This document shows, piece by piece, positions 10,401 through 20,754 of a DNA stretch of 64,000 bases. Position 1 is the stretch's first letter, and each line of letters begins with the position of its first letter. The notes under the pieces are model-generated. The model was not told the DNA's origin and searched no databases. It saw only the letters and a program-made list of their open reading frames with translations. The position numbers and the translations under genes are program-made. The stretch spans positions 1 to 64,000 of the forward strand of contig JAAEAF010014413.1 of the NCBI GenBank assembly GCA_011037195.1, given 5' to 3'. The DNA is from Triatoma infestans. Taxonomy: Eukaryota; Arthropoda; Insecta; Hemiptera; Reduviidae.

Positions 10401-13400
10401 AAGAATTCCTGTTTAATTTTTTTCCAAATGCCTAAAAATAACTTAAAAACTCACTTGAACATTGCTACAATTAAATGTATCTGCCATATCCGTGAACAGT
10501 TTTGGAGAGCAAACAGCACCTCCTGAGACGATAATATGGAATTTACTGAGACCTCGTTGTAATCCAGCATCATAGTCAGCTCTCTTAATAGCGGTTAGTA
10601 GATCAGTATACATTGTAGGAGTTCCGTAGATGGCAGTGAACCTATATAACATTCTGATTATATATACAGACCATTTTGTTCATTAAAAATTATTCTTTGG
10701 TGGGTTTTTGAATTATTATTCTTTTGACTTACTCTTCTTTCTTAATGGCGTCCAAGGAAGTTTCTGCTTTAAATGCTGGTCCAGGTAACACTATTGTAAT
10801 GCCATAATCAATGCCAGTGATCACGCCCATTCCACATCCAATTATATGGAACAGTGGTACTTGTAAACAAAGTGTATGGTGCTGTAACATTACAATATGG
10901 AATATTAGTTTTTGTGAGCTTATTTTGGGCGCCATGGCGAACTTCTACTGAACACTACTATTTTCTTTCATGTAACTGTATTCCTGCTGATTGATTTCAG
11001 CTAACGTAACAGCATAGTGCATCAAAATTCAATAAAATATTGGCTAATGTATGTGTAAGTTAGTATGAGCGATCATACAGTCTACTTTATTAATTTTTCA
11101 GTATATTAAAACTGTAGACATAGTAGTAATCACTGCTAACCATTTTATAATATTCACATCTTCTCCCAGTCAAACGCCCATTGTTGATGATTCCAAAATG
11201 AGTTAGAGTGGCTGCTTTTGGAAAACCAGTGGTACCCTATTACAAAATTGGAAAAATTTAGAAAAAAATATGTTTAGTTCATAAATAACAAATTTAGTAG
11301 ATAGTTACCGAAGAATACTGTATGGAGACTGGATCGTCTGGTTGTATGTTGCGGCTGATATCGTACAGGTGATTTTCATTGTTTGCCCTTTCAATTATAT
11401 CACAGTATCTGTACGCTGCACTGCAAAACATGGACATATTTCACATTTCTTGGGAGCATTCAATAACGATCAATACCAAACAGAATGGACTTGAGGATTA
11501 TTTATCCAATTGATTCTACCTAATAATATACCGATGACCCTAAGGCAATAGGAACCGGATTTTATAGTCACAAGTCTAAAACCCAGATTTGGGTAAGCTT
11601 AGTAAGTAGGCTACATCTTTCCAGCGGAAATTGTGATTATGTATACTATGCTAGGGAAGTACTAAAACAAAATCTGAATAATTGGAAGACTCTCATGTAT
11701 TCCTGGTAGCAGGCCGTAATGCCGTAATTAAGACCATCAAGGTTAATTATAAACTACTACATGATTATATTCAATCACTCATCAAGGTGTAAAACTCTAA
11801 TACGCTGTATTTTCTGATGCCAGGGCGTGTGAGCAGTGAGAAAGTTCCAATAGTTCTTTTATGAATGTGGAATCTTTCCGCTGTTTACCCATGCCAGTCA
11901 GAAAATCTATCTTTATAGCCTTGAATAAATCAGAGGCCTGGTGGACGAATAGGAAAATCGTTTAACCGGAAGTTATAGACCTGTATAGATATATAGGTGA
12001 TACAGACAAATATAGACCTACTATTTAAAACCTTTTTCCGGAAGATTGGTTGCTGCAGAGTTACAGGGGATCAATGCGTTAGGCTTCCATTAAACTGACA
12101 TTTTTAGTGAGTTCTGGCATACGATGTATGCAGGTAATTGTTGCAGTAAATTCAGGTAATTATTGTGCGCTGAAAAACAACACCTACAATCCTCATGCCT
12201 ATATTTACAGTAATATTAGGGCCAATTAGCGTTTAGAAGGATTCTAACTTTAAAGAAAATTGTTATAATTGGAATAAGAAAAAGTCATGTAGAGCTTCAC
12301 GACAGAAATTATTATTTTCTCCATGGCAACAAGTATTGCGACCGGGCCTGATTTTCGGAATTTAGTCGTCAACGGAAAATACAGGTTTTAATATCTGTTG
12401 AGAATGGAAAAAATGTTCTTAGCGAATAGTTGTATGTTTATGTGTGTGTGTGTGAAAAAAAAAAACGCGGGAAACTCAAATTTTATATACCGTGTACATA
12501 TTAAGGTATCATCGGAAGAAAAGTTTCAGCAAAAATACTCAAGCAGAAGTGCTACATTACTGACTGGTGTTTCAGTTCTGCCGAATTTGAAGGTGTACCG
12601 GCTTTCCTTAAACTTTGCATTCCAACTATCTTCAAGGCGTCACAATTTTATTTGGAACATTTTAACAGGAAAACTGATGTTTAAGCTTCTGGTTCTGGAG
12701 TGAACTCAGGTTATCCTCAAAATATTTCATGATTTCCAGCTATATAATATGGAAGAGATTAGAAAATTCCAAGTTTGAAGGAAAACGATAAACCGAAAGT
12801 GCAGTATTTTCAGAGGGGGTTTTTCACTATTTTCACAAAAAGTTTCAGAGATTTTCGTCAAGTTGTATATGACTACACACACACATATAAACCTATATTT
12901 TATTTCAAATATTTTTCCGGAAATTGATTTAAGGGGTTTTAAGCGAGCCGAGTCGTGAGGCTTGTCTTTAGAACCCCAATCAGTAATTATACCTGCACCA
13001 CCTGGTAATATTTAGTACAATTCCCGATTTTTAGGTGAAGTTTGCCAATCAGACTTTGAAAATTGAAGAAGAGAAAACGTGCAAGCGTCTCGTGCCAGTT
13101 TTTTCTAACCTGGCATCCGTGGGAACGACATCATCATGGGACATGACTACATTTTACTAAACAGAATGAATCCTTCCAAATTCCTGACCAACCAACAGAT
13201 CAAAGAGAAGATACCATTACCCTCAACAGCTTGTTCGATTATCAAAAAATAACTCCTTGAAAACATCTTTTAATGAAAAAGAGTTCAAGATATAGGTAAG
13301 CAATATGAAGTTATTCAGGGAACCCTTTATGTTCAGCAACTGAGCCTCGTTGAGAGCGATTAGAGAACTCAGAGGGATAATTTCCTCATAACATTTACTC

Positions 13401-16400
13401 AATATGGGTCGTTTTGGGGAAAAGCAGTTTTAGATTAGCGCGGAATTTATTATTTCTCTTATGTTAATAAAATGTGGGGGGGGGAGGTCCCATTTATTAC
13501 TCTAATTGCAACATTACTATATAGCAATTGAAGTAGAACAGACTATTTCGTCCCAAAAGACTTCATAATATATGAAACGCTATCAGTTAACTGTCCCACT
13601 ACGGCTGTCCTTGCAAAAATAAGTCTCTTAGCTCTTAGCAAGAAGAATTTCCTTGAATATTTAAGGAACATTTTTTTTCTTCGAGAGGGAATATTCATCA
13701 ATATTCAACAAATATTAAACGGGTGCCTGGTATACAAATCTGCGAGGTATTCGTCTTCGGTAAAGTCTTTATTACAGTACTGTTTTTTTTTTTTTTGTTA
13801 TTTAAGGCGCGTCAACATCTGTGGTCAATGGCACCCGGAGCCTTCTCAGTGCACTGCCGGCCTCCGGACAGTGTTCTCTCCTACAGACAACAATGTCCAT
13901 TACCAAAAGTCAGCTGTCCTAGGAAGAAAAAATCTAAAAGGTACAGTGGATTCAAAGCCAGGACTTCCGCATGAGAGTCCAACGCGCTGCCATTGAGCTA
14001 TTCCCTTCCCTTATACAGGACTGTTCAAAATATAACAATTATAAATATTTTTAACTTAATTAGTAAGATTTTCTCATATACTCCAGCTCTTCCACCATCA
14101 TAATCCACCCATTACGCAATGTTATTCATACCATAATCAACTTAAACTAACGTACAGTCTACTTACTGCAGATATTTGTCACTTTTTACTATAATATATT
14201 CCAGGTCTGGGAGCACTTCCGACTTGGTTTTAGAACCTGAAGATTGGTCAGCCAATGTTGGATCAATTTCTAACAACGTATAATAATTTTGTGATTTGAA
14301 CGTTTCATCTGTGATTATTGCCTTCACTCCAACTTCATTCAGACTATATTTCAGTTCGCTGGCTCTGTATGCCGGATTTAAAGTCACCTATGTCAATAAT
14401 AACTTTGGTAAAAGTTGAATACATATTTATATATAAGTAATTCTAATCGAGTATTACACTAAACAGATGAATGTAGAAATTGATAAGATGACTGTTGTAA
14501 CGAATATGTTAGCAAAAATAACAGAAACTATTCTAAAGAAAAATAATTGAACAAAAGACAATGCTGGTTTTATTGACTACTGATAATCAAATAAATAACA
14601 AAATAAAAAGAAATAGGATCATTTGTATGTATAATTGAATGGAATTAATTATTTATTAGGTTATTAAATTTAATCGGTAAATAAAAATAGTTTGATTATA
14701 AATAAGTAATTGAGTGTGAGTGGGTCAAACAATTTTTAGAAGAAAGAAAAGACGACACCAGCGCGGCGGTGGAGAGAAGAAGCAGCGGCGAAAATTTTGA
14801 ATTTAAAAAAAGAGAGCAGTGTAGAATGAGAATCTGAGGAGAAGGCATTCCTTTGTGGTTTTGTGAAATATTTTGTATTCTGTGCTAATTTGAACTTCCG
14901 GAAAATTGGAGAAGAAGAGAAGTAATACCCGCAAGGGGATTTAAAGACGGAATCTATTAGTTTTTCTAAAAGGAACTTATAAGAAGCACTTATTTACAGG
15001 TACGATCGTACTATTATGAAAATGTGAGTTTTCTTTTAATAAAAGTTCTGTACGGGAACGGCATAAGAACTTCATTCACATTCATTATTGTTTTTTCTTA
15101 TTTCATTGATGTTGATCTATCAGAGGCCACTAAATATCTACAAAATTGAGTGCACGTCTATCCTACCAGAAACAAACACCTTGTAATTAGATTATTCAGT
15201 AATTAAATACAGTTAAATTAACATTTATTATCATTTAAATAATATTTATCTGAAAGCTAAATTTGATTTAATGTTAAAAAAATTAAAGTAAAAGAAAATC
15301 GTTTTGCCATTTTTTTTTCATGTTTGTAATATAACAAACTTCTATAGAAATAAGATTAGTTCTTTTTCTTGTATTTGTAAATTGATTTCGTTTTTCTTTC
15401 GCCTTCGTTTTTTTAAACTTTGAGTTAAAAATCCTTTTTATTTAGTTAAATTTGTTATTAAGAAAATAGGTTATTTGGTGGATACAGAGCACAGGCGCTC
15501 AGCTACAGTAGCTTGTTGAGTCATAGAACCAGCATTATCAAATTTGAGCCAGTTGTGTACAGGTAAAGTGTTGGCCTCACGCCGCTAGCATCGTAGGTTC
15601 AAATCCCGTACCTTGCCAACTTGGTAGGTTGGAATTGGGTGTAATACATTGAAGTTTGTATACCGTATGTGTTTTGTTAGATTTTTCAACAGGGTCTTTA
15701 AATTTTGAGAAGATTTTATTTAGTTTGTTGGTAGGAGAGAAGCCTGTTCAGAGCTTGGGGATAAAGTTTTTAAGGATGTTATTGATTCTATTGGAAATAG
15801 GACTAATGAAGGTGAGCGAGTGGCAAATGGGAGGTTCAGTATTCGTGTTGGTGGAAAGTTTTGAGGGTTCTGCGTTGGAGGTTTGTTTGTGTATCACATA
15901 TTGCATACAAACTTCAATGCATTACACCCAACTGCAACGCTTGCTACATAGGTGAATCCAAACAGTTTTTACAAAAAAAGACTCAGACAACACGAACTGG
16001 ATATTATTAACAAAAAAATTGACAGCACTGCTCTCTCCAAACATGTTCTGACTTTCAATCATACCATCGATTTCAATAACCCTTCCATTTTAACCACTTA
16101 CCCCAACCATTCAAAACGTCTTCTATCCGAATCCTTACAAATTCACCTCCATCCGAATTCTATCAATTTTAAAAAAGACAAAGAAATCATAACTTCAACT
16201 TATAACAATATTTTTCTAACCCTAAAAAAAGATACTCGCCAGTAATTTATTGTTCCAAATTTGAAATTGCCGCGTTTCACTACAAACATTTTTCTTATCC
16301 CTCCCACCTTTTAACAGTTTTTTTTAATTTTTAAAAACATACTCTCACATTTCAGTCTCAACGTTCTCAACGTTCACTCGCCTCATACCCAAAAGGTATC

Positions 16401-19400
16401 TTTGTCTTATTTTATCTTACTATTAATATAATTTTATTTAATTTACTGTCACTTCTGTTTATAATTTCTTGTGTTAATATTTCTTTGATTTAAATTTTTC
16501 TTCTTTTTTTTTTTTATAAATCTATGCCCTTTTTCATAACTACTATACTGTACAATAATGTATTTTCTCCAATAAATTTTACAGAGCTCCTGAAGAAAAG
16601 CACCAATGGTACCCGAAACGTAGAGCAACAAAGAATTCTTTTTCTTTAAAAACTCCTCTGGCCATTGCCGTACAAACATCTCATTGTAATTTTAAGGCCT
16701 GACGATTTGAATACTATTTTAATTTATTTATTTTTCTTCTTTAAATGTGTACCTAGCTAATCATTTTTTTTTTATTCTGCTCTTCACTCCTTATACTTTT
16801 TATTATTATTATTATTATTCTCCTTTTTAGAGGGGTTTCGTCGTTTTCCCCTTTCTTTTGCTAAAAACGCCTTGGTGCTCAACTTTTATCTCTCTATGAC
16901 AGACCCTCCCTTCTCCACTGAGAAAGCTGACACCTATTCTGTGCCCCGGAAGTTAAGGGGCGTAATACTAAGCTTAATTTGCATTAGCGCTTCAAAGGAT
17001 GATCTGTATGTACATTACACTGCTACTTCATCTGCTCTTCACTACATTACATCTGTACCAACAGTACTACTTCTAAATGGCGCTACAGCCTTAGACAGCA
17101 TAACGATAGGTCTTTGTCGATTTTTCGGTTCTGTCTTCGGCTTCGTTTTCCATCCTTTTCTCCTAATCTTTCTGTGCCAAACCATCTTCTATTAGATGCT
17201 TGGGTGATAATAACCAGTATATCATGTTTGTACTTGCTGTTATTTCTCGTTTTCAGTTATGCTGTTCATATATAACTCAAACATAAAAACACACACACAC
17301 ACAGCTGCATGTTTGTAGAGAGAGTGTTTATAGAACCAAATCCACTGCGACCTGAAAGTTCTCTTGCCACTTAGGGTTAATGTTTATGCGCAGAATGTAG
17401 TCATCTAAAAGTGTACAATATGTAATTGTTAGCGGGTGTTTGGCTAGAGTTTGCCTTGGGTTCACTAAACCCAAGCAATTGTACATCAACTAACCTCTGT
17501 AGGCTTATGCATATTGCTAGAAGGAGTGTAAATATTGTTCATGTTGTTAGCTGTGATAACCTTAGAATCGAAGTACCAAGGAAACTGAAGAACCAGCTAA
17601 TCCACTTTACCCTATGTTGATAAACGCACATACAATCTGGCTAGTGTGTGTGTGTGGGTCAGAGGTGGGCGAGAGAGAGACTAATTGCTAAAAACTAAAG
17701 CGCACCTCGCCACCTGCGGCGAAGTAAGTGCCTTTTAAGCGATGTAAGTTGTCACTAACATGTTTTTAAAACAAAGTTTTACACAGCCTAAATATTTTCC
17801 AAAATTATGGAAACTAAATTTAACAGTATTGAAAATAAGGAAGAAAATGTTACTGCTTAATAAATTAAGTACAGAAGTACTCACGAGTATAAGGCCAGCC
17901 TTGGCTGCAGCCAGCATGGTGACACACCATTGTATACTGTTCGGTCCTAAGACGGCCAGTCTGTCTCCTGGTCTCAGGCCGAGTGTGAGTAGACTCGCTC
18001 CTAGCTGGTTAGCCTGATATCACAATAGAATCGTCTGAGATACTATATTTGTCAGCACTGTAATGCAAGCATCTTTAATGAAGTGGTAATTAAATTTTGC
18101 CACTACAACGGAACAGAATCCTCACTTTTATCATAACATTTAAGTTATTTGAACATTAGTTTAAAATGAAAATAATTCAAAACCAAGTACAAATGAGTTC
18201 ATTTTAACAAATATCTCAGGAAAATGAAGATACTGGGGAGCCAGAATCCAAGAAAAAAACAACATCTGGTATGAAACACTCACATATTTTTCTTTTCTGT
18301 AATTATTACAACTGTAATTGACTAATTTACTATAAATTCGAAATTGTTTACTAAACTATTAGTTGATCTTATGACAGTACATGTCAGTACTGTTGGTGGG
18401 GATGTAATTGGTTGTAAGGTTTTATGATTAAATTTCAATTTAAGGTAACTATACTGTTTACCACCGTTCAATAGGCAAAACTAGTTGAAAATTTGCCCTA
18501 ATTCACAGATCCTACAGAAAAATCTATTTTTCCGCAAAAATATTTCAATTGAAAGTGATGAGCTGAAATTTATCAACTGAATGTTTCCAGAATTCGTTCT
18601 TCGTTTTCCAGAAATTCTCACTTACCTATATTGTAATTAGCACTCCGGCTAACCGATTTCATTTCTCTAATTCTAGCAAAGGGTAGTTGTTTACAAGCGT
18701 GCCCCCAAGATGGACGACCACTAACTACAGTAACCTGCTCACTCCCACTCACATTTCCATTATTTCTGATTTATGTATTCATTAAGATGTACTTATTTAT
18801 TTATTGATTTAGTTATTTCATATTATGATTAATTTATTTCTGATATGTTTGGAATTTATGATTCTACTGCTTCAATAAATGTAATTTCTTTAATGAACAA
18901 TCACATATAAAGGCTCTTGTTTAATATATATCAATGAATTTAAGTTATTTGAAATGATAAATTCATTAGCCAGTGTTCGCTAATTCAAATCTACAAGTCT
19001 TTAGACAATATTTGAAATTAAACTCTGATTGTGTTTCGTAGTTTTTACTTATATTTAGTCTCATATTAATCAGAATATGAAAGAAATAAAGAAATATGAG
19101 TGAATAAATAAATCAGAAATATCAGAAATGTGTGTGTAGAAATAGTGGTAGTGAGTAAGTTATACGTGGTCGTCCATCTTGGGGGCACGCTTGTGAACAA
19201 ATACCCTAGCAAAGCAATAAAGTGACACTTTAGAGGAAAGTTTCCTCTAATATTACAAATCCCCCGAGAACCCCCTAAAAATCAATTTTCCTAGTAAAGT
19301 GATGCAAATGAAGAGATAGAACTTTATCTGTTATAGAACGACCAAAATTTCTTGAACATTGGCAATTGTTAGAACTACAGCTGACTTTGGCTGAAAGAAT

Positions 19401-20754
19401 ACGTAAGTCGTCGAGTACATAAAAAATCAAAATACTCCAAGTGCAGAGAGGTTACATACTCGTACATTAACACTACGTATTCACTAGGTAGGAAAAAAGC
19501 AATATTTACAATGCCACTAACCCCACATACGTATTTAGTCTTATATTTTATATAAAAGTATTTGTTGACCATATGTATTAATTATGAAGAAATTTGATGA
19601 GGATCGATCAAGAAAGAAACATTCAATTATGCCAACGTTTCGACAGGCTTTCCTGTCTTTATCAAGGCTTTATTCTAAAATACAATGAGGAATCACAATG
19701 CATTAAAAAAATTGTAAAATATAAAATAATTACAAAAATTTTTTGTAAATAAAAATAATCTTAAAGTTACAGTAAGTGAACAAACAACTCCCCAACCTTA
19801 TCTCATATATGTCTTTGCTCTTTGACTATACACCGCTCTTAGCGCACTCATTTCGATGTTCAAGATATATTGGTCGATCTATAATACGAGAATCGGTGGA
19901 GACGTTTTTTTACTTCCGATTGACGGATTTTGTCCGAAACTTTAGTTTCATGGAATTTTCACTTATTTTTGTTAGAGTAATAGTATTGCGATAGTGTCAA
20001 ATTGTCGGTTTCGAGTTTTCACCCAGAATACATGACCTGAATTTCCCAGAATACAATTGTTTTTTTTAATGGTCTATAAGTTTGAACAAAATGTCTCAAA
20101 AACGAAAAATGGCCGGAACCTCAAAACTGATATTCCGTTTAGGTACCATCACCGCTTCTGCATGAAGGATTCGGTAAAAATCAGGAAAGCGGAAGTGCGA
20201 TTTCTCTGATTTTTTGTTTTCGTTTTTCGCGATTTTCTTGAAAACGACTTAAAGATTTTCCTTACTATGAACACCATCTACACAAATAAATGTCTATCAT
20301 TTGATTGATAAAATTGATTTTTGGCAGTTCTGGGTAACGGGAAGTCAAGCTTTCCACTGCAAGTACCTAAACTTATTCACAGAAAACATTTTGTTCCTAC
20401 TCAGGGGATTCAGAACATATTTCCAGCAAAAAGTCACATTCATCTAGAAAACACGATCTCTTACTTCATGTATAAGAGAAACAAACATACATTCTTTTAA
20501 ATGGTCCTAAAAGCAGTTCATCTCATTGCTAAAAAACATTAATTAGCCATAATTATTAATGCTAATAAGTATTAATTACCTGCCGTCGTAATTCAGCATA
20601 AGTTACGGTAATACCTTCATGAATTGAGACTAATGCTCTTCTGTCCGGCCAAGTGTAGGCTGCACGGTCCACAAGTAGGCCGACAGTGGTTGCACGAAGA
20701 GGTTCCCGTCCAGGATTGTTATAGTAAGACAAGCCAATAGTGGATGGATCATTG
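7289..20754 (-). CDS. ACSF2: Acyl-CoA synthetase family member 2-like, mitochondrial (11 exons seen)
   Basis: An ANL-superfamily acyl-CoA synthetase that activates fatty acids to acyl-CoA through an acyl-adenylate, expected in the mitochondrial matrix. The exons join with GT-AG borders and matching phases to give about 568 residues, against roughly 600 for the family. Order 5' to 3': 20580-20754, 17885-18013, 14167-14387, 11309-11420, 11141-11236, 10733-10881, 10455-10653, 9739-9846, 9360-9650, 7889-8000, 7289-7405. Motifs in order: [16 protein letters not shown] (P-loop signature), [40 protein letters not shown] and the A10 lysine motif [10 protein letters not shown]. The N-terminal exon with the targeting peptide was not found. 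Exon 7889-8000 has one extra base that shifts the frame. Introns carry SINEs, a PLE tail and a hAT-like MITE. Other ACS subfamilies are less likely, given the NPAY and HFKIP segments. Confidence 0.9.
7485..7702 (+). repeat. Family B hammerhead foldback, left arm truncated
   Basis: The left arm (7485-7548) is the inverted outer module: GGATAACATC, GGTATTTTATCC. The right part has a shared spacer (GTGTGAGTGTAACAGAAAC), a plus-strand hammerhead motif at 7621-7665 and the start of the outer module (CGGATAAAATACC). It lies in the last ACSF2 intron. Confidence 0.8.
7621..7665 (+). ncRNA. Hammerhead ribozyme motif (family B, type I)
   Basis: Core CUGACGA, one extra U, stem II GGAU-GAAA-AUCC, GAAA, palindromic ACCGGU for stem III, cleavage triplet GUC. 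Stem I pairs UUUG-CU with AG-gaa-CAAA with an internal loop. The loop-less stem III implies pairing between two copies, as proposed for Penelope-type hammerheads. Confidence 0.8.
7889..8000 (-). CDS. ACSF2: ACSF2 exon carrying a 1-bp insertion
   Basis: The exon should read [16 protein letters not shown] to KNYCKGK in phase 0. The sequence is 112 nt where 111 are needed. One surplus base in the ATGTGAT stretch (about 7982-7988) puts a TAA and TGA in frame. Splice sites (TTCAG and GTAAAG) are intact, so this looks like a recent indel or a consensus error rather than a decayed exon. Confidence 0.85.
8001..9359. other. ACSF2 intron, no gene seen
   Basis: Intron between the 9360-9650 and 7889-8000 exons. 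The stretch at about 8480-9000 is less AT-rich and may be an old repeat, but I cannot name it. Confidence 0.4.
9360..9650 (-). CDS. ACSF2: ACSF2 exon with hinge and GGENI motif
   Basis: Ninety-seven codons, VKVVDSNGK to HPDIMEVY. It includes [15 protein letters not shown], the ribose-binding Asp in SGD, the hinge region GRIKD and [12 protein letters not shown]. Donor GTTAGT. Confidence 0.92.
9739..9846 (-). CDS. ACSF2: ACSF2 exon with YGxTE motif
   Basis: Thirty-six codons, [10 protein letters not shown] to VAEHSE. YGMTE is the adenine-binding motif of the ANL superfamily. Phase 0 at both ends. Confidence 0.9.
10062..10290 (-). mobile_element. tRNA-derived SINE (family S1), with tRNA head
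   Basis: On the minus strand: an A-box-like TGGTTAGCGTACTGG, a B box GGTTCGAGTCC, then the family body (GGCTCC, CCGGACAGTG, CCGGAGGCCGGCAGTGCAC) and an A-rich tail (poly-T at 10050-10075). Same family as 13.8, 23.3, 29.8 and 55.3 kb. Confidence 0.82.
10455..10653 (-). CDS. ACSF2: ACSF2 exon
   Basis: One base completing Glu, then [19 protein letters not shown] to FNCSNVQ. It contains GTPTM and the VSGGAVCSP turn that corresponds to GGxxxSP of the adenylation core. Donor GTGAGT. Confidence 0.9.
10733..10881 (-). CDS. ACSF2: ACSF2 exon
   Basis: Encodes [19 protein letters not shown] to SLDAIKKE plus two bases. VPLFH corresponds to the (N/V)PLYH segment of the family. Donor GTAAGT. Confidence 0.88.
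11141..11236 (-). CDS. ACSF2: ACSF2 exon with AMP-binding P-loop
   Basis: Thirty-two codons starting [13 protein letters not shown], the core of the adenylate-forming signature (ATP phosphate contact), with an intact lysine. Acceptor AATAG, donor GTTAGC. Confidence 0.9.
11309..11420 (-). CDS. ACSF2: ACSF2 exon
   Basis: The first base completes the split His codon; then [10 protein letters not shown] to DPVSIQYSS. The exon ends immediately before the P-loop glycine. Donor GTAACT. Confidence 0.87.
12900..13722. other. ACSF2 intron, no gene seen
   Basis: AT-rich intron sequence with a poly-G run near 13478 and short simple repeats. No coding or structural signal was found. Confidence 0.4.
13785..13995 (-). 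mobile_element. tRNA-derived SINE (family S1)
   Basis: Poly-T (13785-13797) is the tail on this strand. The body GGCGCGTCAACATCTGTGG to CTCCGGACAGTG matches the copy at 10.1 kb. The tRNA-like head (GAGTCCAACGCGCTGCCATTGAG inverted) is at the right end. Confidence 0.8.
14167..14387 (-). CDS. ACSF2: ACSF2 exon
   Basis: Starts [16 protein letters not shown], a hallmark that follows the GIIL segment in this family, and ends within a split His codon (CA) before donor GTAAGT. The Ser/Lys-rich stretch [12 protein letters not shown] is lineage-variable linker. Confidence 0.9.
14400..15480. other. ACSF2 intron with unassigned repeat-like stretch
   Basis: No gene. The purine-rich, GC-elevated stretch at 14750-15000 resembles a retroelement leader but carries no recognisable motif. 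Confidence 0.3.
15556..15640 (+). mobile_element. tRNA-like SINE head
   Basis: AGGTAAAGTGTTGGCCTCAC (A-box-like) and GGTTCAAATCC (B box) with a TGCCA terminal block resemble a tRNA. It lacks a clean acceptor stem and runs into an inverted copy of the adjacent PLE sequence, so it is a SINE or tRNA pseudogene rather than a working tRNA. Confidence 0.5.
15630..15935. repeat. Inverted duplication at the PLE endonuclease edge
   Basis: TTGGGTGTAATACATTGAAG followed by TTTGTAT at 15635-15662 is the near-perfect inverse of the endonuclease-coding sequence at 15902-15932. The two copies flank about 230 bp of unrelated sequence. Confidence 0.65.
15891..16245 (+). pseudogene. Penelope-like element GIY-YIG endonuclease, C-terminal part
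   Basis: Reads HIAYKLQC, then [11 protein letters not shown], which fits the GIY-YIG core with its Cys-rich insert. After a one-base slip in an A run near 15978 it continues [37 protein letters not shown] and SINFKKD, typical of the C-terminus of Penelope-like retroelement polyproteins. The RT is absent, so this is a 5'-truncated copy. The frame ends at TAA 16243-16245. Confidence 0.85.
16246..16680 (+). mobile_element. PLE 3' untranslated region
   Basis: AT-rich sequence running from the endonuclease stop to the hammerhead motif and a short tail. The order endonuclease, UTR, ribozyme is as known in Penelope-like elements. Confidence 0.7.
16586..16626 (+). ncRNA. PLE hammerhead ribozyme motif, stem II decayed
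   Basis: Stem I GCUC/GAGC, core CUGAAGA, CGAAAC, palindromic ACGU as stem III and cleavage site GUA. Stem II (around CACC-AAU-GGU) has mismatches, so activity is doubtful. Confidence 0.7.
16681..17884. other. ACSF2 intron, no gene seen
   Basis: Includes (TTA)n near 16800 and (CA)n near 17290. A 107-codon open frame at 16872-17195 has no recognisable domain and low-complexity hydrophobic ends. Confidence 0.35.
17885..18013 (-). CDS. ACSF2: ACSF2 exon
   Basis: Forty-three codons, ANQLGASLL to AAAKAGLIL, including [14 protein letters not shown]. Acceptor ATATCAG, donor GTGAGT, phase 0 at both ends. Confidence 0.9.
18681..19205. mobile_element. hAT-like MITE with long terminal inverted repeats
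   Basis: The ends GGGTAGTTGTTTACAAGCG and (inverted) GGGTATTTGTTCACAAGCG continue through GTGCCCCCAAGATGGACGAC, with inverted homology over more than 100 bp. It is flanked by CTAGCAAA at 18673-18680 and 19206-19213, an 8-bp target-site duplication typical of hAT elements. No transposase. Confidence 0.85.
19631..19669 (-). ncRNA. PLE-type hammerhead, mutated core
   Basis: On the minus strand: stem I GCC/GGC, stem II GACAGG-AAAG-CCUGUC (6 bp perfect), CGAAAC and palindromic ACGU before U. The core reads UUGAUAA rather than CUGANGA, so two core positions deviate and cleavage is unlikely. Confidence 0.6.
20010..20490. repeat. High-copy dispersed repeat (family R)
   Basis: Contains blocks such as CTCAAAAACGAAAAATGGC, TTTTCTTGAAAACGACTTA and GGTACCATCACCGC that recur near 26.4, 28.7-30.2, 44.6, 53.9, 56.6 and 60.2 kb. 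No protein or RNA-gene signature. Confidence 0.7.
20580..20754 (-). CDS. ACSF2: ACSF2 exon: N-terminal part (first exon seen)
   Basis: Encodes [15 protein letters not shown] to TYAELRRQ, including [13 protein letters not shown] (the usual start of the catalytic domain). The acceptor is TTTCAG and the donor GTAATT. The first base completes a split codon, so at least one coding exon lies further upstream at higher coordinates. Confidence 0.88.

Noticed and set aside
15556..15640. Working tRNA gene
   Set aside because: A and B boxes are suggestive, but no paired acceptor stem; best called a SINE head.
15656..15955. 99-codon open frame
   Set aside because: Spans the spacer of the inverted duplication and runs into the PLE frame antiphase; not a protein family I know.
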